A DNA stretch of 64,000 bases from an uncultured Pelagibacteraceae bacterium (GCA_902524795.1 CABZEU010000005.1:1-64000); one strand, 5' to 3'. Counted from the stretch's first letter, positions 42,458 to 55,932 are shown. Notes: generated by a model not told the origin, from the sequence alone. A program made the numbers and translations.

Positions 42458-42955
42458 ATGAACAAATACAAACCTGGTCTGATTAAAGAAAAATACCGAA
42501 GAGGTGTAGGTATGATGATTATTAATAAAAATAAAGAAATATTTATTGGTCAAAGATTTGAAAAAGATAAATCGGCCTGGCAGATGCCTCAAGGAGGTAT
42601 TGATAAGGGAGAAAAAACTATTGATGCTGTTATACGAGAGATGAACGAGGAAACTGGTATCAAAAAAAACTTTAAAATACTCTATCAAACTAAAATATGG
42701 CATTACTATAAACTACCCATTTATTTACAGAAAAAATTATGGGGTGGAAAGTTTGTAGGGCAAAAGCAAAAATGGTTTTTGATTGATTTTAAAGGTAAGG
42801 ACAGTGAAATTAATATACAAACGAAAAAGCCTGAGTTTAAAAAATGGAAATGGACTTCTTCGAAGAAAATGATGGAATTAATAGTGCCTTTTAAAAAAAA
42901 ACTATATGCCAACGTGGTATCTGAAATGGTGGAAGAATTAAATAAGAATAATTAA
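42458..42955 (+). CDS. rppH: RNA pyrophosphohydrolase
   Basis: WQMPQGGIDKGEKTIDAVIREMNEETGI (Nudix box), GQKQKWFLIDF. Confidence 0.95.
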   Translation: MNKYKPGLIKEKYRRGVGMMIINKNKEIFIGQRFEKDKSAWQMPQGGIDKGEKTIDAVIREMNEETGIKKNFKILYQTKIWHYYKLPIYLQKKLWGGKFVGQKQKWFLIDFKGKDSEINIQTKKPEFKKWKWTSSKKMMELIVPFKKKLYANVVSEMVEELNKNN

Positions 42956-42971
42956 GTAATTATTGACTTTA

Positions 42972-43232
42972 CTACTCGCTTACAATTCCTTCAGCTACTA
43001 CAAGTAACTTATTTTCTGAGAATTTTACAAACCCTTTTTCTACATTAAAAGAATTTGTATCTTTATCTGAGGTAACAACGATTGTACCTGGTCTGAGTGA
43101 AGTTATTATATTGGCGTGATTAGCTAAAAAGCCAATATCACCCTCTATACCTGGAACTACCACCATAGATGCCTCTCCATCTAGGTAGGTCTGCTCAGGC
43201 GTAACAACACTAAAATTAAATGAATCAGACAC
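42972..43232 (-). CDS. atpC: F1 ATP synthase subunit epsilon (N-terminal domain only)
   Basis: FNFSVVTPEQTYLDGEASMVVVPGIEGDIGFLANHANIITSLRPG; 86 aa, ends after the beta-sandwich domain. Confidence 0.93.
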   Translation of the reverse strand: MSDSFNFSVVTPEQTYLDGEASMVVVPGIEGDIGFLANHANIITSLRPGTIVVTSDKDTNSFNVEKGFVKFSENKLLVVAEGIVSE

Positions 43233-43236
43233 TTAT

Positions 43237-45560
<2,324 letters not shown>

Positions 45561-45571
45561 TTTTGTTTACT

Positions 45572-47098
45572 CTATCTGTTTTTTTTGAATTCTTCGATGA
45601 TAGTACTTAACTTTGAAGCAATATCATCCTCAAGATTACCTGAGCTATTAATTGCTTCAATTATATCTCTATGTGAAGATTTAATGAGTTCAAATAGATC
45701 CTTCTCAAAATCTTTAATTAAATTCAGCTCTAAGTCATCGAGGTAACCATTAACACCCGTAAAAATTGAAACAACCTGTTCAGCGATCGTCATGGGCGAA
45801 TATTGATTTTGTTTTAAGAGCTCAGTTAATTTAGAGCCTCGATTCAATAATTTTTGAGTTGATGCATCAAGGTCTGATCCAAACTGGGCAAATGCTGCCA
45901 TTTCGCGATATTGAGCAAGCTCCAATTTAATTGAACCAGCCACCTTTTTCATTGCTTTTGTTTGAGCAGCAGAACCAACACGAGAAACACTTAGTCCCAC
46001 ATTCACTGCAGGACGTATTCCTTGGTTGAATAGTTCTGTTTCTAAGAAAATTTGTCCATCAGTTATCGAAATAACATTGGTTGGGATAAAGGCACTCACA
46101 TCATTCGCCTGTGTCTCAATTACTGGCAATGCAGTTAGAGAACCTCCGCCACTTTCATCATTTAATTTTGCAGCTCGTTCAAGTAATCTACTGTGAAGAT
46201 AGAAAACGTCACCAGGAAATGCTTCACGTCCAGGGGGTCTTCTAAGTAAAAGTGACATTTGACGGTAAGCAACTGCTTGTTTTGAAAGATCATCATAAAT
46301 GATTAGAGCATGCATACCATTGTCCCTAAAATATTCACCCATAGAACAGCCAGTATATGGTGCAAGGAATTGAAGTGGAGCTGCATCACTTGCGGTTGCG
46401 GCTACAACAGTTGTATACTCCATTGCTCCTGCATCCTCCAAAGTTTTTACAGTCTGAGCGATTGAGGATCTTTTTTGCCCGATACCTACATATATACAAT
46501 ACAGTTTTTTTGATTCATCATCTGACTCATTTATTGTTTTCTGATTTATTATAGTATCAATTGCAATAGCAGTTTTTCCTGTTTGCCTGTCTCCAATAAT
46601 TAATTCTCTTTGACCTCTTCCAACAGGTATAAGACTATCAATAGCTTTTAAACCTGTCTGCATTGGTTCTGATACTGATTTTCTTGGAATAATTCCTGGA
46701 GCTTTTACTTCAATTCTACTTCTATTTTCTGAATCAATGTTACCTTTTCCGTCTATCGGGTTTCCTAACGCATCAACTACTCTACCTAGTAGTTCCTTAC
46801 CTACTGGTACATCAACAATTGCATTAGTTCGCTTAACAGTGTCTCCCTCTTTAATGTTTGCATCACTTCCAAATAAAACTACACCAACATTATCATCTTC
46901 AAGATTCAAAGCCATTCCCTTAGTTCCATCGTCAAAGAGAACCATTTCACCAGCTTGAACATTATCTAATCCATATATTCTTGCAATTCCATCTCCGATT
47001 GATAATACCTGTCCAACTTCACTGATTTCAGAATCAGAACCAAAGTTTTTAATTTCTTCTTTTAAGATTTTTGATATTTCTGAAGGTTGTATATCCAT
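45572..47098 (-). CDS. atpA: F1 ATP synthase subunit alpha
   Basis: [57 protein letters not shown]-type region ([18 protein letters not shown]). Confidence 0.99.
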   Translation of the reverse strand: MDIQPSEISKILKEEIKNFGSDSEISEVGQVLSIGDGIARIYGLDNVQAGEMVLFDDGTKGMALNLEDDNVGVVLFGSDANIKEGDTVKRTNAIVDVPVGKELLGRVVDALGNPIDGKGNIDSENRSRIEVKAPGIIPRKSVSEPMQTGLKAIDSLIPVGRGQRELIIGDRQTGKTAIAIDTIINQKTINESDDESKKLYCIYVGIGQKRSSIAQTVKTLEDAGAMEYTTVVAATASDAAPLQFLAPYTGCSMGEYFRDNGMHALIIYDDLSKQAVAYRQMSLLLRRPPGREAFPGDVFYLHSRLLERAAKLNDESGGGSLTALPVIETQANDVSAFIPTNVISITDGQIFLETELFNQGIRPAVNVGLSVSRVGSAAQTKAMKKVAGSIKLELAQYREMAAFAQFGSDLDASTQKLLNRGSKLTELLKQNQYSPMTIAEQVVSIFTGVNGYLDDLELNLIKDFEKDLFELIKSSHRDIIEAINSSGNLEDDIASKLSTIIEEFKKNR

Positions 47099-47659
47099 TT
47101 AAGCGACCTCTTTCATTTTTTCTTTTAATAGTTGTAATTGGTTTTTAATACTGCTGTCAATCATTTGACTGCCAACTTGAATTTTTAATCCTCCGATTAG
47201 TTCTGGCTCGATATTTAATTGTATATTGAAGTCAGCGTTAAATTTATCTTTTAAATTTGAACTAATATCAGCTAACTGAGCATCAGTTAGCGCATAAGCA
47301 GAAGATACGGTTGCTACTCTTTCACCTTTTAGTGAAGCTAATAAGTTCCCAAATGTTCCTATAATTTCTAAGAGATAATTGACACGATTTTTTTTAACTA
47401 TGACACCTATGAAATTTGATACAAGTTTTGATAATTCAATTTTTTCTGCGATAGTTTCAAAAAGTTTTATTTTATTTGATTTGCTTACTGAAGGGTTTAA
47501 TATGACAGATAGAACTTCTTGATCTTCTTGTAAAATTTCCTTAATCCTTGTTAATTCATTAGATACTGAATCTAATACTTTAGCCTCTTTGGCCAACTGA
47601 AACAACGCGTTAGCATATCGGTCAACAGCTGCTATTTGGTAAGTATTAACTTTTGACAT
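47099..47659 (-). CDS. atpH: F1 ATP synthase subunit delta
   Basis: YANALFQLAKEAKVLDSVSNEL, IEPELIGGLKIQVGSQMIDSSIKNQLQLLKEKM; first gene of the F1 operon. Confidence 0.95.
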   Translation of the reverse strand: MSKVNTYQIAAVDRYANALFQLAKEAKVLDSVSNELTRIKEILQEDQEVLSVILNPSVSKSNKIKLFETIAEKIELSKLVSNFIGVIVKKNRVNYLLEIIGTFGNLLASLKGERVATVSSAYALTDAQLADISSNLKDKFNADFNIQLNIEPELIGGLKIQVGSQMIDSSIKNQLQLLKEKMKEVA

Positions 47660-47745
47660 TATCCATTAAATATTTGAAATTTCAGTCATTGCGTACCATT
47701 AACTCTTACTTTTTTCAAGCATTGGAATGTCGCATTCACAACTAA

Positions 47746-49740
47746 TTATACAAAGCTGTAGGGATCGATATCAACTGATATATTTACATTTGGAAGCGTC
47801 TTAGACCTGGACAGCCAAGTCTCAACAATTTTTTGCATATTTCTGGCTTTTTTATCATGTACTAAAAACCTTTGCCGATGACGTCCTTTTAATTTGGAAA
47901 GCGGTGCTGGAGCAGGTCCATAAACTTCTAATTCTGGGATCTTGGGAGTGGAATTATATAGTATGCTGCATTGGCTTCTAACCCTCTCAATATTATTGCC
48001 ACTAACAATAATTGCTGCCATTTTTCCAAGAGGTGGAAGCTTATTATTAACTCGATAATTAATTTCATTTTTATAAAATTCATCCCTATTTAATGAGGAC
48101 AATGCTTGTATAGTTTCATTATTTGGATAATAAGTTTGTATGAATACCGATCCCTCCAATTCTGCCCTACCTGCTCTACCCGCAACTTGGTAAAGAGCTT
48201 GATAAGTTTTTTCCGAAGCTCTTAGATCACCTCCTCTAAGAGACATATCGGCATCAATTATGCCAACGCATGTCAAACGTGGAAAATGATATCCCTTAGT
48301 AATCAATTGTGTTCCGATAATAATGTTATAATTATTTTCTTTGATTTCTCGAATACGCTCATCAAGTTCAATTTGAGACTTTATATGATCACTCGAAAAT
48401 AAACATATTTTAGCAACTGGAAATAATTTTGTAATTTCAGTATAAATTTTCTCTATACCGGCACCATAGTCAATAAATTGTTGATCATCGTTATCACATG
48501 ATGGACAATTAAGTCCGAATGATTTAACAGTATGTCCACAATGATGACATAATAAATTTTTATTTTTTATATGTTCTACAAGATAGCTTGTACAATTTTT
48601 ACACGTAAATTTATAACCACATGATTTGCATATGACTACAGGCGCATAACCTCTTTTATTTATGTATAGAAGTGCCTGGCTTTGATTAGATATTGTTTTT
48701 TCAATTGCATCCCTGAGTGAATTAGACACCCATTGATCTTTTCTTAATTTTTCTTTTCGCATGTCGATTATTTTTATTTTATTTTCTACATTGCTGAAAA
48801 ATTTATTTTTAATAGATACTTTGTGATATTTTTTCTTGAATACATTAAATATTGTTTCTAATGATGGTGTTGCACTAGTTAAAATTAATGGGATATTTTC
48901 TATAGATGCTTTAACTACTGACATATCTCTAGCATGATAAATTCCTTTCTCCTCTTGCTTGTAAGAAGTGTCATGCTCTTCATCAAGAATTATCATACCT
49001 AATTTCTTATAGGGCAAAAAAAGTGCTGATCTTGCCCCAACAATGATCTTGGATGTTCCATTGATTATATTTTTTAACGTTTTGGTCTTCATGCTTTCAC
49101 TTATCTTTGAATGCCAAACATCAGGAGTAAATCCAAACCTTTCTTCAATTCTTTTGACAAAATCACTTGTTAAAGAAACTTCAGGAAACATAATTAATAC
49201 TTGTTCTTTTTCAGTTAAATAATTTTTTAGAACGCTGAAATAAACTTCAGTTTTTCCTGATCCTGGGACACCATCTAATAAGATTGTGCTGTAATCTCGT
49301 CTAGATGATATTTTTAAAATTTTTTCGCTTGCCCTTTTCTGCTCAATATTGAGTTCAATTATTTTTTCTTGGGTAGCTATATTTTCACTTGGTATATCAA
49401 TCTTCTTTTCATCAAAGTAAGTTTTTGAATGAGATAATATCATTTTCAGAACTAGACCTCTTTGTATTGCATTATAACTACTTACCCATTCCAAAAATTT
49501 AAGCATTTTTGTAGTAAGCCGGTGTGCATCAGAAACCTTCTCAATCTCTTTTATTTTAATTTTATTTGGCTCATAATTTTCTAAAACAACAGTAATTACT
49601 CCTACTTTAAGACTCGAACGTAAAGAAGCTTGAACAATCGAACCTATCTTAGGCTTACTTTTACTTATTAGTTTATAAGTAAAGTCTTCACTAATATTGT
49701 GCGCAAATAAAATATTTACGTAAAAAAGATCTTTTGACAT
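47746..49740 (-). CDS. priA: Primosomal protein N' (replication restart helicase)
   Basis: LLDGVPGSGKTEVYF, ILDEEHDTSYKQEEKGIYHARD, CKSCGYKFTCKNC...CHHCGHTVKSFGLNCPSC zinc-binding cysteines. Confidence 0.96.
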   Translation of the reverse strand: MSKDLFYVNILFAHNISEDFTYKLISKSKPKIGSIVQASLRSSLKVGVITVVLENYEPNKIKIKEIEKVSDAHRLTTKMLKFLEWVSSYNAIQRGLVLKMILSHSKTYFDEKKIDIPSENIATQEKIIELNIEQKRASEKILKISSRRDYSTILLDGVPGSGKTEVYFSVLKNYLTEKEQVLIMFPEVSLTSDFVKRIEERFGFTPDVWHSKISESMKTKTLKNIINGTSKIIVGARSALFLPYKKLGMIILDEEHDTSYKQEEKGIYHARDMSVVKASIENIPLILTSATPSLETIFNVFKKKYHKVSIKNKFFSNVENKIKIIDMRKEKLRKDQWVSNSLRDAIEKTISNQSQALLYINKRGYAPVVICKSCGYKFTCKNCTSYLVEHIKNKNLLCHHCGHTVKSFGLNCPSCDNDDQQFIDYGAGIEKIYTEITKLFPVAKICLFSSDHIKSQIELDERIREIKENNYNIIIGTQLITKGYHFPRLTCVGIIDADMSLRGGDLRASEKTYQALYQVAGRAGRAELEGSVFIQTYYPNNETIQALSSLNRDEFYKNEINYRVNNKLPPLGKMAAIIVSGNNIERVRSQCSILYNSTPKIPELEVYGPAPAPLSKLKGRHRQRFLVHDKKARNMQKIVETWLSRSKTLPNVNISVDIDPYSFV

Positions 49741-49798
49741 ACATTTGGTCTGATTCTTTATTTATGCTATAAATATATCAGCCAAAAATATAAATGTT

Positions 49799-50455
49799 AT
49801 GGAATTCTTTTTAGATACTGCTGATGTTAAGTTGATTAAAGAGCTAAACAAAACAGGTTTGATTAATGGAATTACAACAAACCCGTCGCTAGTTGCTAAG
49901 TCTGGTAAGAATTTTTTAGAAATCCTGAAAGAAATTACTAAAATTATAAAAGGACCGATAAGTGCCGAAGTTACAGCGCTCGATACAAAAGGCATGATCG
50001 CAGAAGCAAATAAGCTTAAAAAAATATCTAAAAATATTGTTATCAAGTTACCTCTAACAGAAAATGGATTAACAGCATGCAAGTCTCTATCAAAAAGAAA
50101 AATTAAAACTAATGTCACATTATGTTTTTCAGCGGCTCAAGCATTGTTAGCCGCAAAATGTGGAGCCACTTATATATCCCCTTTTGTAGGGCGGCTTGAT
50201 GATATTGGTGAAAACGGCATGGAATTGATTCAACAAATAAAATCTATTTATTCAAATTACAAAAATTTAAATACTAAAATATTAGTAGCATCCGTAAGAA
50301 ATGCTGATCATGTCATAAAGTCAGCTATCATAGGAGCTGATGTTGTAACTTTACCTCCTGACACACTCATGGAACTTTATAACCATCCTCTTACAAAAAA
50401 AGGTTTAGATGCTTTCCTTAGTGATTGGAAAAAGACGAAACAATCAATCGTTTAA
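49799..50455 (+). CDS. fsa: Transaldolase / fructose-6-phosphate aldolase family (TalC-like)
   Basis: [68 protein letters not shown]. Confidence 0.93.
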   Translation: MEFFLDTADVKLIKELNKTGLINGITTNPSLVAKSGKNFLEILKEITKIIKGPISAEVTALDTKGMIAEANKLKKISKNIVIKLPLTENGLTACKSLSKRKIKTNVTLCFSAAQALLAAKCGATYISPFVGRLDDIGENGMELIQQIKSIYSNYKNLNTKILVASVRNADHVIKSAIIGADVVTLPPDTLMELYNHPLTKKGLDAFLSDWKKTKQSIV

Positions 50456-50459
50456 ATAA

Positions 50460-51377
50460 GTGAATAAACATATTGAAGATGCATTTACTAACTGGCTAGG
50501 AAATTTAAAAGAAGTAAGAAATCTTAGTGATAATACACTGATAAGTTACAAACACGACGTTAAAAGTTTTATAGAGTTCATTAGTACTCATACGGGTTCA
50601 GAAGTTTCGATAAAATACCTCAATGATATGAAAATTTCTGATTTTAGAAGTTTTCTCTCTTACCTAAGAAATAAAGATATAAGTTCCACATCCATAGCAA
50701 GAATAATATCATCTTTAAAATCTTTCTTTAATTATTTGCTAAATACAAATTTAATTGAAAGCACTGTTGTTCAGTCTTTAAGAACACCTAAGCAAAAAAA
50801 AACTTTACCGAGACCCATTTCATCCGAACTTGCAATTGAAACTATTAAACATGCTCAAGATATGGAGAAAGAGAAATGGATAGGATTGAGAAATAAATCA
50901 ATTTTAATGCTTTTATATGGATGTGGGTTAAGAATTTCTGAAGCACTAAACTTAAATTTTGAAGATATAAATGAAAATGACTACTTAATAATTAAAGGAA
51001 AAGGAAATAAGGAACGCATGGTACCGTTAATGGACTATGTAAAAAATGATATCGAAAATTATATACATGAGTGTCCTAAAAATTTCATGAAAGATGATCC
51101 TTTGTTTGTTGGCAAAAGATTGGACCGCCTTAGCCCCAGAATAATACAATATGTCTTAGAAAAGATTAGACACAATTTATCTCTTCCTGAAACTGCAACT
51201 CCTCATGCGCTTAGGCACAGCTTTGCGACTCATCTGCTTAATTCAGGTGGCGATTTAAGAACAATACAAGAATTATTGGGGCATAGTAGCTTGTCTACTA
51301 CTCAAAAATATACAAAGGTTGAAACAGAAAAGCTATATGACGCTTACTCAAAGGCTCATCCTCTTGCTAAGAAGTAA
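50460..51377 (+). CDS. xerC: Tyrosine recombinase XerC
   Basis: GCGLRISEALNLN, TPHALRHSFATHLLNSGGDLRTIQELLGHSSLSTTQKYTKV (catalytic R, HxxR, H, Y); GTG start. Confidence 0.93.
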   Translation: MNKHIEDAFTNWLGNLKEVRNLSDNTLISYKHDVKSFIEFISTHTGSEVSIKYLNDMKISDFRSFLSYLRNKDISSTSIARIISSLKSFFNYLLNTNLIESTVVQSLRTPKQKKTLPRPISSELAIETIKHAQDMEKEKWIGLRNKSILMLLYGCGLRISEALNLNFEDINENDYLIIKGKGNKERMVPLMDYVKNDIENYIHECPKNFMKDDPLFVGKRLDRLSPRIIQYVLEKIRHNLSLPETATPHALRHSFATHLLNSGGDLRTIQELLGHSSLSTTQKYTKVETEKLYDAYSKAHPLAKK

Positions 51378-51400
51378 ATAAATTATATATTAAATATTAA

Positions 51401-51796
51401 ATGAGTAATCCAATTCAAAAATGGCACGATGTCGTAAAGTTAAGAGATTATAATACTCTTACAGAAATTATACATGACGATGCAATTTTCTATTCACCTG
51501 TGGTCTATACGCCTCAAAAAGGGAAAGATATAACTTTGAAATATTTAATAGCAGCTTCAGAAGTATTTAATTCTTCGAGCTTTAAGTATGATAAAGAAAT
51601 GATTGGTGAGAACTCTGCAAGCTTAGAATTTTCCCTAACAATTGATGATACTGATATAAATGGCATTGATCTTATTACTTGGAATAATGATGGATTAATT
51701 ACTGAATTTAAGGTATTTATAAGGCCGCTTCAGGGAGTAAATTTAATACATAAAATGATGCAAGGAATGTTAGAAAGCTTTAAAAATGTCAGTTGA
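51401..51796 (+). CDS. NTF2-like / SnoaL-like protein
   Basis: About 130 aa, WHDVVKLRDYNTLTEIIHDDAIFYSPV...GKDITLKYL...DGLITEFKVFIRPLQG typical NTF2-like layout. Confidence 0.75.
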   Translation: MSNPIQKWHDVVKLRDYNTLTEIIHDDAIFYSPVVYTPQKGKDITLKYLIAASEVFNSSSFKYDKEMIGENSASLEFSLTIDDTDINGIDLITWNNDGLITEFKVFIRPLQGVNLIHKMMQGMLESFKNVS

Positions 51797-52706
51797 TTTT
51801 ATTCTAGATTATAAACCACTAGACCTAGCAATGGTTCTACTTCCTGTTTTTGTTTTATTGGCGATTGTAGAGATAACAGCTGTTTATTACCTTAAAATAA
51901 AAACTAGACATGATACAAAAGAATGGTTTTTAAATCTTTTTCTAGGTATTGCTAGTTTCCCCATTAATGGTCTTTTCGGTTTTATAACTATCGCTGCTTT
52001 GTTTTGGGCTAAAAGCTATCAGATTTATTCATTTCCTTTTACACTTACAACGCTTGTAATATGTTTCATTCTTGATGATCTAAGATTTTACTTACATCAT
52101 AGAATAGTTCATCGATGGAGATGGGGATGGGGATTGCACCGCGTCCATCATTCATCTGAAAGAATGGCTCTTGATGTTGGAGCAAGACAGCCATGGACTA
52201 AACATTTCACAGGAACAATGATGCTTAAAGTCCCTCTAGTATTAGTCGGATTTGACCCAATTATGGTTTTACTGTGTGGTTTTGTAAACGCTTACTATCA
52301 ATTTTTACTTCACACACAAACAATATGGAAATTACCTGCTTGGTTTGAATATATTTTTAATACTCCTTCTCACCATCGGGTGCATCACGGAAAAAATCCA
52401 AAATATTTAGACTCAAATTATGCTGGAACATTAATAATTTGGGATAGGATGTTTGGTACTTTTGTAAAAGAGGATCCAAAAGATTTACCAGATTACGGTT
52501 TAGTTGAACCTTTAAACACTTATAATCCAGTGAGAATACTCTTTGGAGAATATTTCAATATCTTTAAAGATATTTCTAAAAAAGGAATTACTCTTAAAGA
52601 TAGGTTTATGTACTTATTTGGACCCCCAGGCTGGTCACATGACGGGACGCGAAAGACGTCTACACAGATTAAAGAGGATTATCGTAGAACTCTGAAAAGC
52701 AGTTAA
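51786..52706 (+). CDS. Sterol desaturase / fatty acid hydroxylase superfamily protein
   Basis: Multi-TM protein with histidine clusters HHRIVH, HRVHHS, HHRVHHG. Confidence 0.9.
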   Translation: MSVDFILDYKPLDLAMVLLPVFVLLAIVEITAVYYLKIKTRHDTKEWFLNLFLGIASFPINGLFGFITIAALFWAKSYQIYSFPFTLTTLVICFILDDLRFYLHHRIVHRWRWGWGLHRVHHSSERMALDVGARQPWTKHFTGTMMLKVPLVLVGFDPIMVLLCGFVNAYYQFLLHTQTIWKLPAWFEYIFNTPSHHRVHHGKNPKYLDSNYAGTLIIWDRMFGTFVKEDPKDLPDYGLVEPLNTYNPVRILFGEYFNIFKDISKKGITLKDRFMYLFGPPGWSHDGTRKTSTQIKEDYRRTLKSS

Positions 52707-53296
52707 TGATACCTCCGGTACATTTTGCTTTATCTGAAATTTTGATCGTATTAACAAGTATTTACTCCTTTCGATATTTCTTAAAGTATAAATTTAATTA
52801 TGCTTCACTAGGTGTTCTGATCTTGGGTACCACTGCTTTTTTGGCTTCAATAAGGTTTGGCTTCAGTTTACATAATGAACTAAAATTTATTCATCAATTA
52901 TTTAATACACTATCACTACTTTTTGGTGTTCCGTTAATTGTAATTGAGTTCATAAAGAGAAATGAATTTTTCAATTATAAATTGATTTTAATATCAACAT
53001 TGATAATAGGCATAGTGAGTATCTATATTTTCTTTCAGGCTAAAAGCTTAATTATATTTATAGCTGTCACATGGTTGATAATTGGAATTATTTTTTCATT
53101 CTTAATACCAAGGAAAAAAATTATTTATCAATTTTTTTCAGGCTTCATATTTTCAATAATTCTTATAAATTTTTTAATTAGGCAAAGTCAGTTTTTCGAA
53201 ACAAATTTTGGCTGGCATTTTTATCACATTGTAATTGCAATATGGCTTTATTTGATGACTATTTTATTAGCAAATAAAAATACTAGATATGAATAG
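52706..53296 (+). CDS. Hypothetical multi-pass membrane protein
   Basis: 196 aa ORF, strongly hydrophobic with several predicted TM segments, start overlaps the hydroxylase stop codon. Confidence 0.75.
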   Translation: MIPPVHFALSEILIVLTSIYSFRYFLKYKFNYASLGVLILGTTAFLASIRFGFSLHNELKFIHQLFNTLSLLFGVPLIVIEFIKRNEFFNYKLILISTLIIGIVSIYIFFQAKSLIIFIAVTWLIIGIIFSFLIPRKKIIYQFFSGFIFSIILINFLIRQSQFFETNFGWHFYHIVIAIWLYLMTILLANKNTRYE

Positions 53297-54674
53297 CTTG
53301 ATTTTCTACATTAAGGGCTGCTTCCTTAATCGACTCAGTTAATGTTGGATGAGCATGGCATGTTCTTGCTATATCTTCAGCTGACGCTCCGAATTCCATA
53401 GCAACTGTAAGCTCACCAATCATATTACCTGCGTCTGCACCAATTATATGAACACCCAATACCTCATCAGATTTATTGTCAGATAAAATTTTTACAAATC
53501 CACCTGTATCGTTCATTACTTTTGCTTTTGCATTTGCAGTAAAGGGAAATTTGCCAACTTTATAAGTAACACCTGCAGCTTTTATTTCATCTTCTGTTTT
53601 ACCTACTGACGCAACTTCTGGCGCTGTATATATTACTGATGGAATTGCATTATAATTCACATGTCCTGCCTGCCCATTAATAATCTCCGCAACCGCTGTT
53701 CCTTCTTCTGATGCTTTATGGGCTAGCATTGGGCCTAATTTGCAATCACCAACTGCGTAAATATTATCAATTGAAGTTTTAAAATGATTATCAGTAATTA
53801 TAAATCCTTTATCATCTAGTTTAACTCCCAGTTCTTCAAGATTTAATCCAAAGGTATAAGGTCTTCTCCCTGTGGAAATTAGAACCTTATCACAGTCTAT
53901 ATTCATAGTTTGCCCCTTGTTTTCCACTGAGACAGATAACGAGTCACCTTCTTTATTTACTGATCTTAATGCTGTAGAAAGTTTAAAGTCAAAACCCTGT
54001 TTAATGAGTATCTTCTGAAAACTGCTTGATACTTCAGTATCCATTCCTGGAAGGATTCTATCTGCATATTCAATTACTGTTACTTTGGAGCCAAGTCGTG
54101 ACCAAACTGATCCCATTTCTAGGCCGATATAGCCTGCGCCAATGACAACTAAGTGATTGGGAACTTTTTCCAGACTTAATGCTCCGGTAGATGATAAAAT
54201 ATCTTTTTCATCGATCACTACTCCTTTAGGACTAGATACCTCAGATCCGGTTGCAATAATTATTTTTGCAGATTTTATTATCTCTGATTTTTCACCTGAT
54301 AAAATTTCTATTTCATTAATATTCTTCAGTTTTGCAAATCCAAACTTACGATTGATTTTATTTTTTTTAAACAAGAATTCAACTCCTTTAGTTAGCGATT
54401 CAATACTTTCTGATTTTTTTTCCATTATTTTACTCAGGTCAAAGGAAACATTATCAAAATTGATTCCTAACTTTTTTAGATCCGATGCCTGATCATATAA
54501 ATGTGAGGAGTGAAGAAGAGATTTCGATGGAATACAGCCAATATTAAGACATGTTCCACCTAGTGTCTGACCTTTTTCAATACAGCAAACATTGTAACCT
54601 AGCTGTGCAGCTCTAATTGCACAAACGTATCCTGCAGGTCCGCTACCTATAACTGTAATATCAAATTCTTTCAT
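53283..54674 (-). CDS. lpdA: Dihydrolipoyl dehydrogenase
   Basis: IGSGPAGYVCAIRAAQLG, GGTCLNIGCIPSKSLLH, CHAHPTLTESIKEAAL. Confidence 0.98.
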   Translation of the reverse strand: MKEFDITVIGSGPAGYVCAIRAAQLGYNVCCIEKGQTLGGTCLNIGCIPSKSLLHSSHLYDQASDLKKLGINFDNVSFDLSKIMEKKSESIESLTKGVEFLFKKNKINRKFGFAKLKNINEIEILSGEKSEIIKSAKIIIATGSEVSSPKGVVIDEKDILSSTGALSLEKVPNHLVVIGAGYIGLEMGSVWSRLGSKVTVIEYADRILPGMDTEVSSSFQKILIKQGFDFKLSTALRSVNKEGDSLSVSVENKGQTMNIDCDKVLISTGRRPYTFGLNLEELGVKLDDKGFIITDNHFKTSIDNIYAVGDCKLGPMLAHKASEEGTAVAEIINGQAGHVNYNAIPSVIYTAPEVASVGKTEDEIKAAGVTYKVGKFPFTANAKAKVMNDTGGFVKILSDNKSDEVLGVHIIGADAGNMIGELTVAMEFGASAEDIARTCHAHPTLTESIKEAALNVENQAIHI

Positions 54675-54675
54675 T

Positions 54676-55932
54676 CTATACCCCTAGTAAGATTCGATTT
54701 GGATCTTCTAAACTTTCTTTGACCCTTACCAAAAAAGTAACTGCACCTTTACCGTCCACAATACGATGATCGTAAGACAAGGCAAGGTACATCATTGGCC
54801 TTATCACGATGTCACCATTTACGGCAACTGGTCTTTCCTCAATCTTGTGCATGCCAAGTATCCCTGATTGAGGAGGGTTTAAAATAGGTGTAGACATAAG
54901 AGATCCATAAACGCCACCATTCGAAACTGTAAATGTACCCCCTTGCATGTCATCGATACTTAATTTACCAGATCGAGCTTTTTGTCCTAAATTAAAAATC
55001 TCTTGCTCTATTTCTACTATTGATTTTTGATCAGCATCTCTGATAACGGGTACAACCAATCCTTGGTCAGTTCCTACTGCAACACCGATATTATAAAAGT
55101 TTTTATATATAACATCATTATTTTCAACTTCTGCATTTACCTCAGGAATATCTTTGAGAGCTGTGATACAAGCTTTTACGAAGAAAGACATAAATCCTAA
55201 TTTTACTCTGTATTTTGACTCAAAAGCATCTTTATGCTCATTACGAGTTCTAATCAATTCGCCCATATCAACTTCATTAAATGTTGTGAGCATAGCTGCA
55301 TTATTTTGTGCATCTTTTAGTCGTTTAGCTATAGTTTGTCTTAGTCGAGACATCGGAACTCTCTCTTCTTTACTGTTATTATCCTTACTTATTGGTGGCT
55401 TCGTTGAGAGTTCTTGAACATTATTATTTGAAGCTAAAATATCACCCTTTGTAATTCTTCCATCTGAACGAGCAGTAGCTACTTGGGAAATATCAATATT
55501 TTTTTCTGCCGCAATTTTTCTAACTGCAGGTGATAGTTTTGAGACTTTACTCTCAAGAATTTCTTTTGGAGTATTGTCTAATGGTACACTTGGTTCCTGT
55601 AGAACTGGCTTCTCCATCACTGGTACTTCTTTGGACTTTTCTTCCTTAGAGGTAACTATTCTCTCTGAATTTTCAGGAGCTTTTTTTACTTCTGCAGTAT
55701 CATTAATGACTCCCAATAATGCGCCTACCTCGACCGTTGATCCTTCAGGCGATGAAATTTTTTCGATTAATCCTGATGTAGGGGAAGGAACTTCAAGTGT
55801 CACTTTGTCAGTTTCTAACTCAAGCAGTGGTTCATCTAACGTAACGCTGTCTCCCTCATTTTTATACCACTTAGCAACGGTTGCTTCTACAACACTTTCA
55901 CCAAGAGATGGTACTTTAATATCTACGGACAT
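54676..55932 (-). CDS. sucB: 2-oxoglutarate dehydrogenase E2 (dihydrolipoyl succinyltransferase)
   Basis: Lipoyl domain [20 protein letters not shown]3-binding domain; catalytic [18 protein letters not shown]. Confidence 0.97.
   Translation of the reverse strand: MSVDIKVPSLGESVVEATVAKWYKNEGDSVTLDEPLLELETDKVTLEVPSPTSGLIEKISSPEGSTVEVGALLGVINDTAEVKKAPENSERIVTSKEEKSKEVPVMEKPVLQEPSVPLDNTPKEILESKVSKLSPAVRKIAAEKNIDISQVATARSDGRITKGDILASNNNVQELSTKPPISKDNNSKEERVPMSRLRQTIAKRLKDAQNNAAMLTTFNEVDMGELIRTRNEHKDAFESKYRVKLGFMSFFVKACITALKDIPEVNAEVENNDVIYKNFYNIGVAVGTDQGLVVPVIRDADQKSIVEIEQEIFNLGQKARSGKLSIDDMQGGTFTVSNGGVYGSLMSTPILNPPQSGILGMHKIEERPVAVNGDIVIRPMMYLALSYDHRIVDGKGAVTFLVRVKESLEDPNRILLGV

Noticed and set aside
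42972-43232. AtpC truncation as a sequencing frameshift
   Set aside because: Only 16 bp separate its stop from the rppH stop, so no hidden remainder of the C-terminal domain could be present.
50460-51377. Tyrosine recombinase as a sign of an integrated element
   Set aside because: The protein looks like chromosomal XerC, sits in a priA-fsa-xerC housekeeping context, and no att-like repeats or phage genes are nearby.
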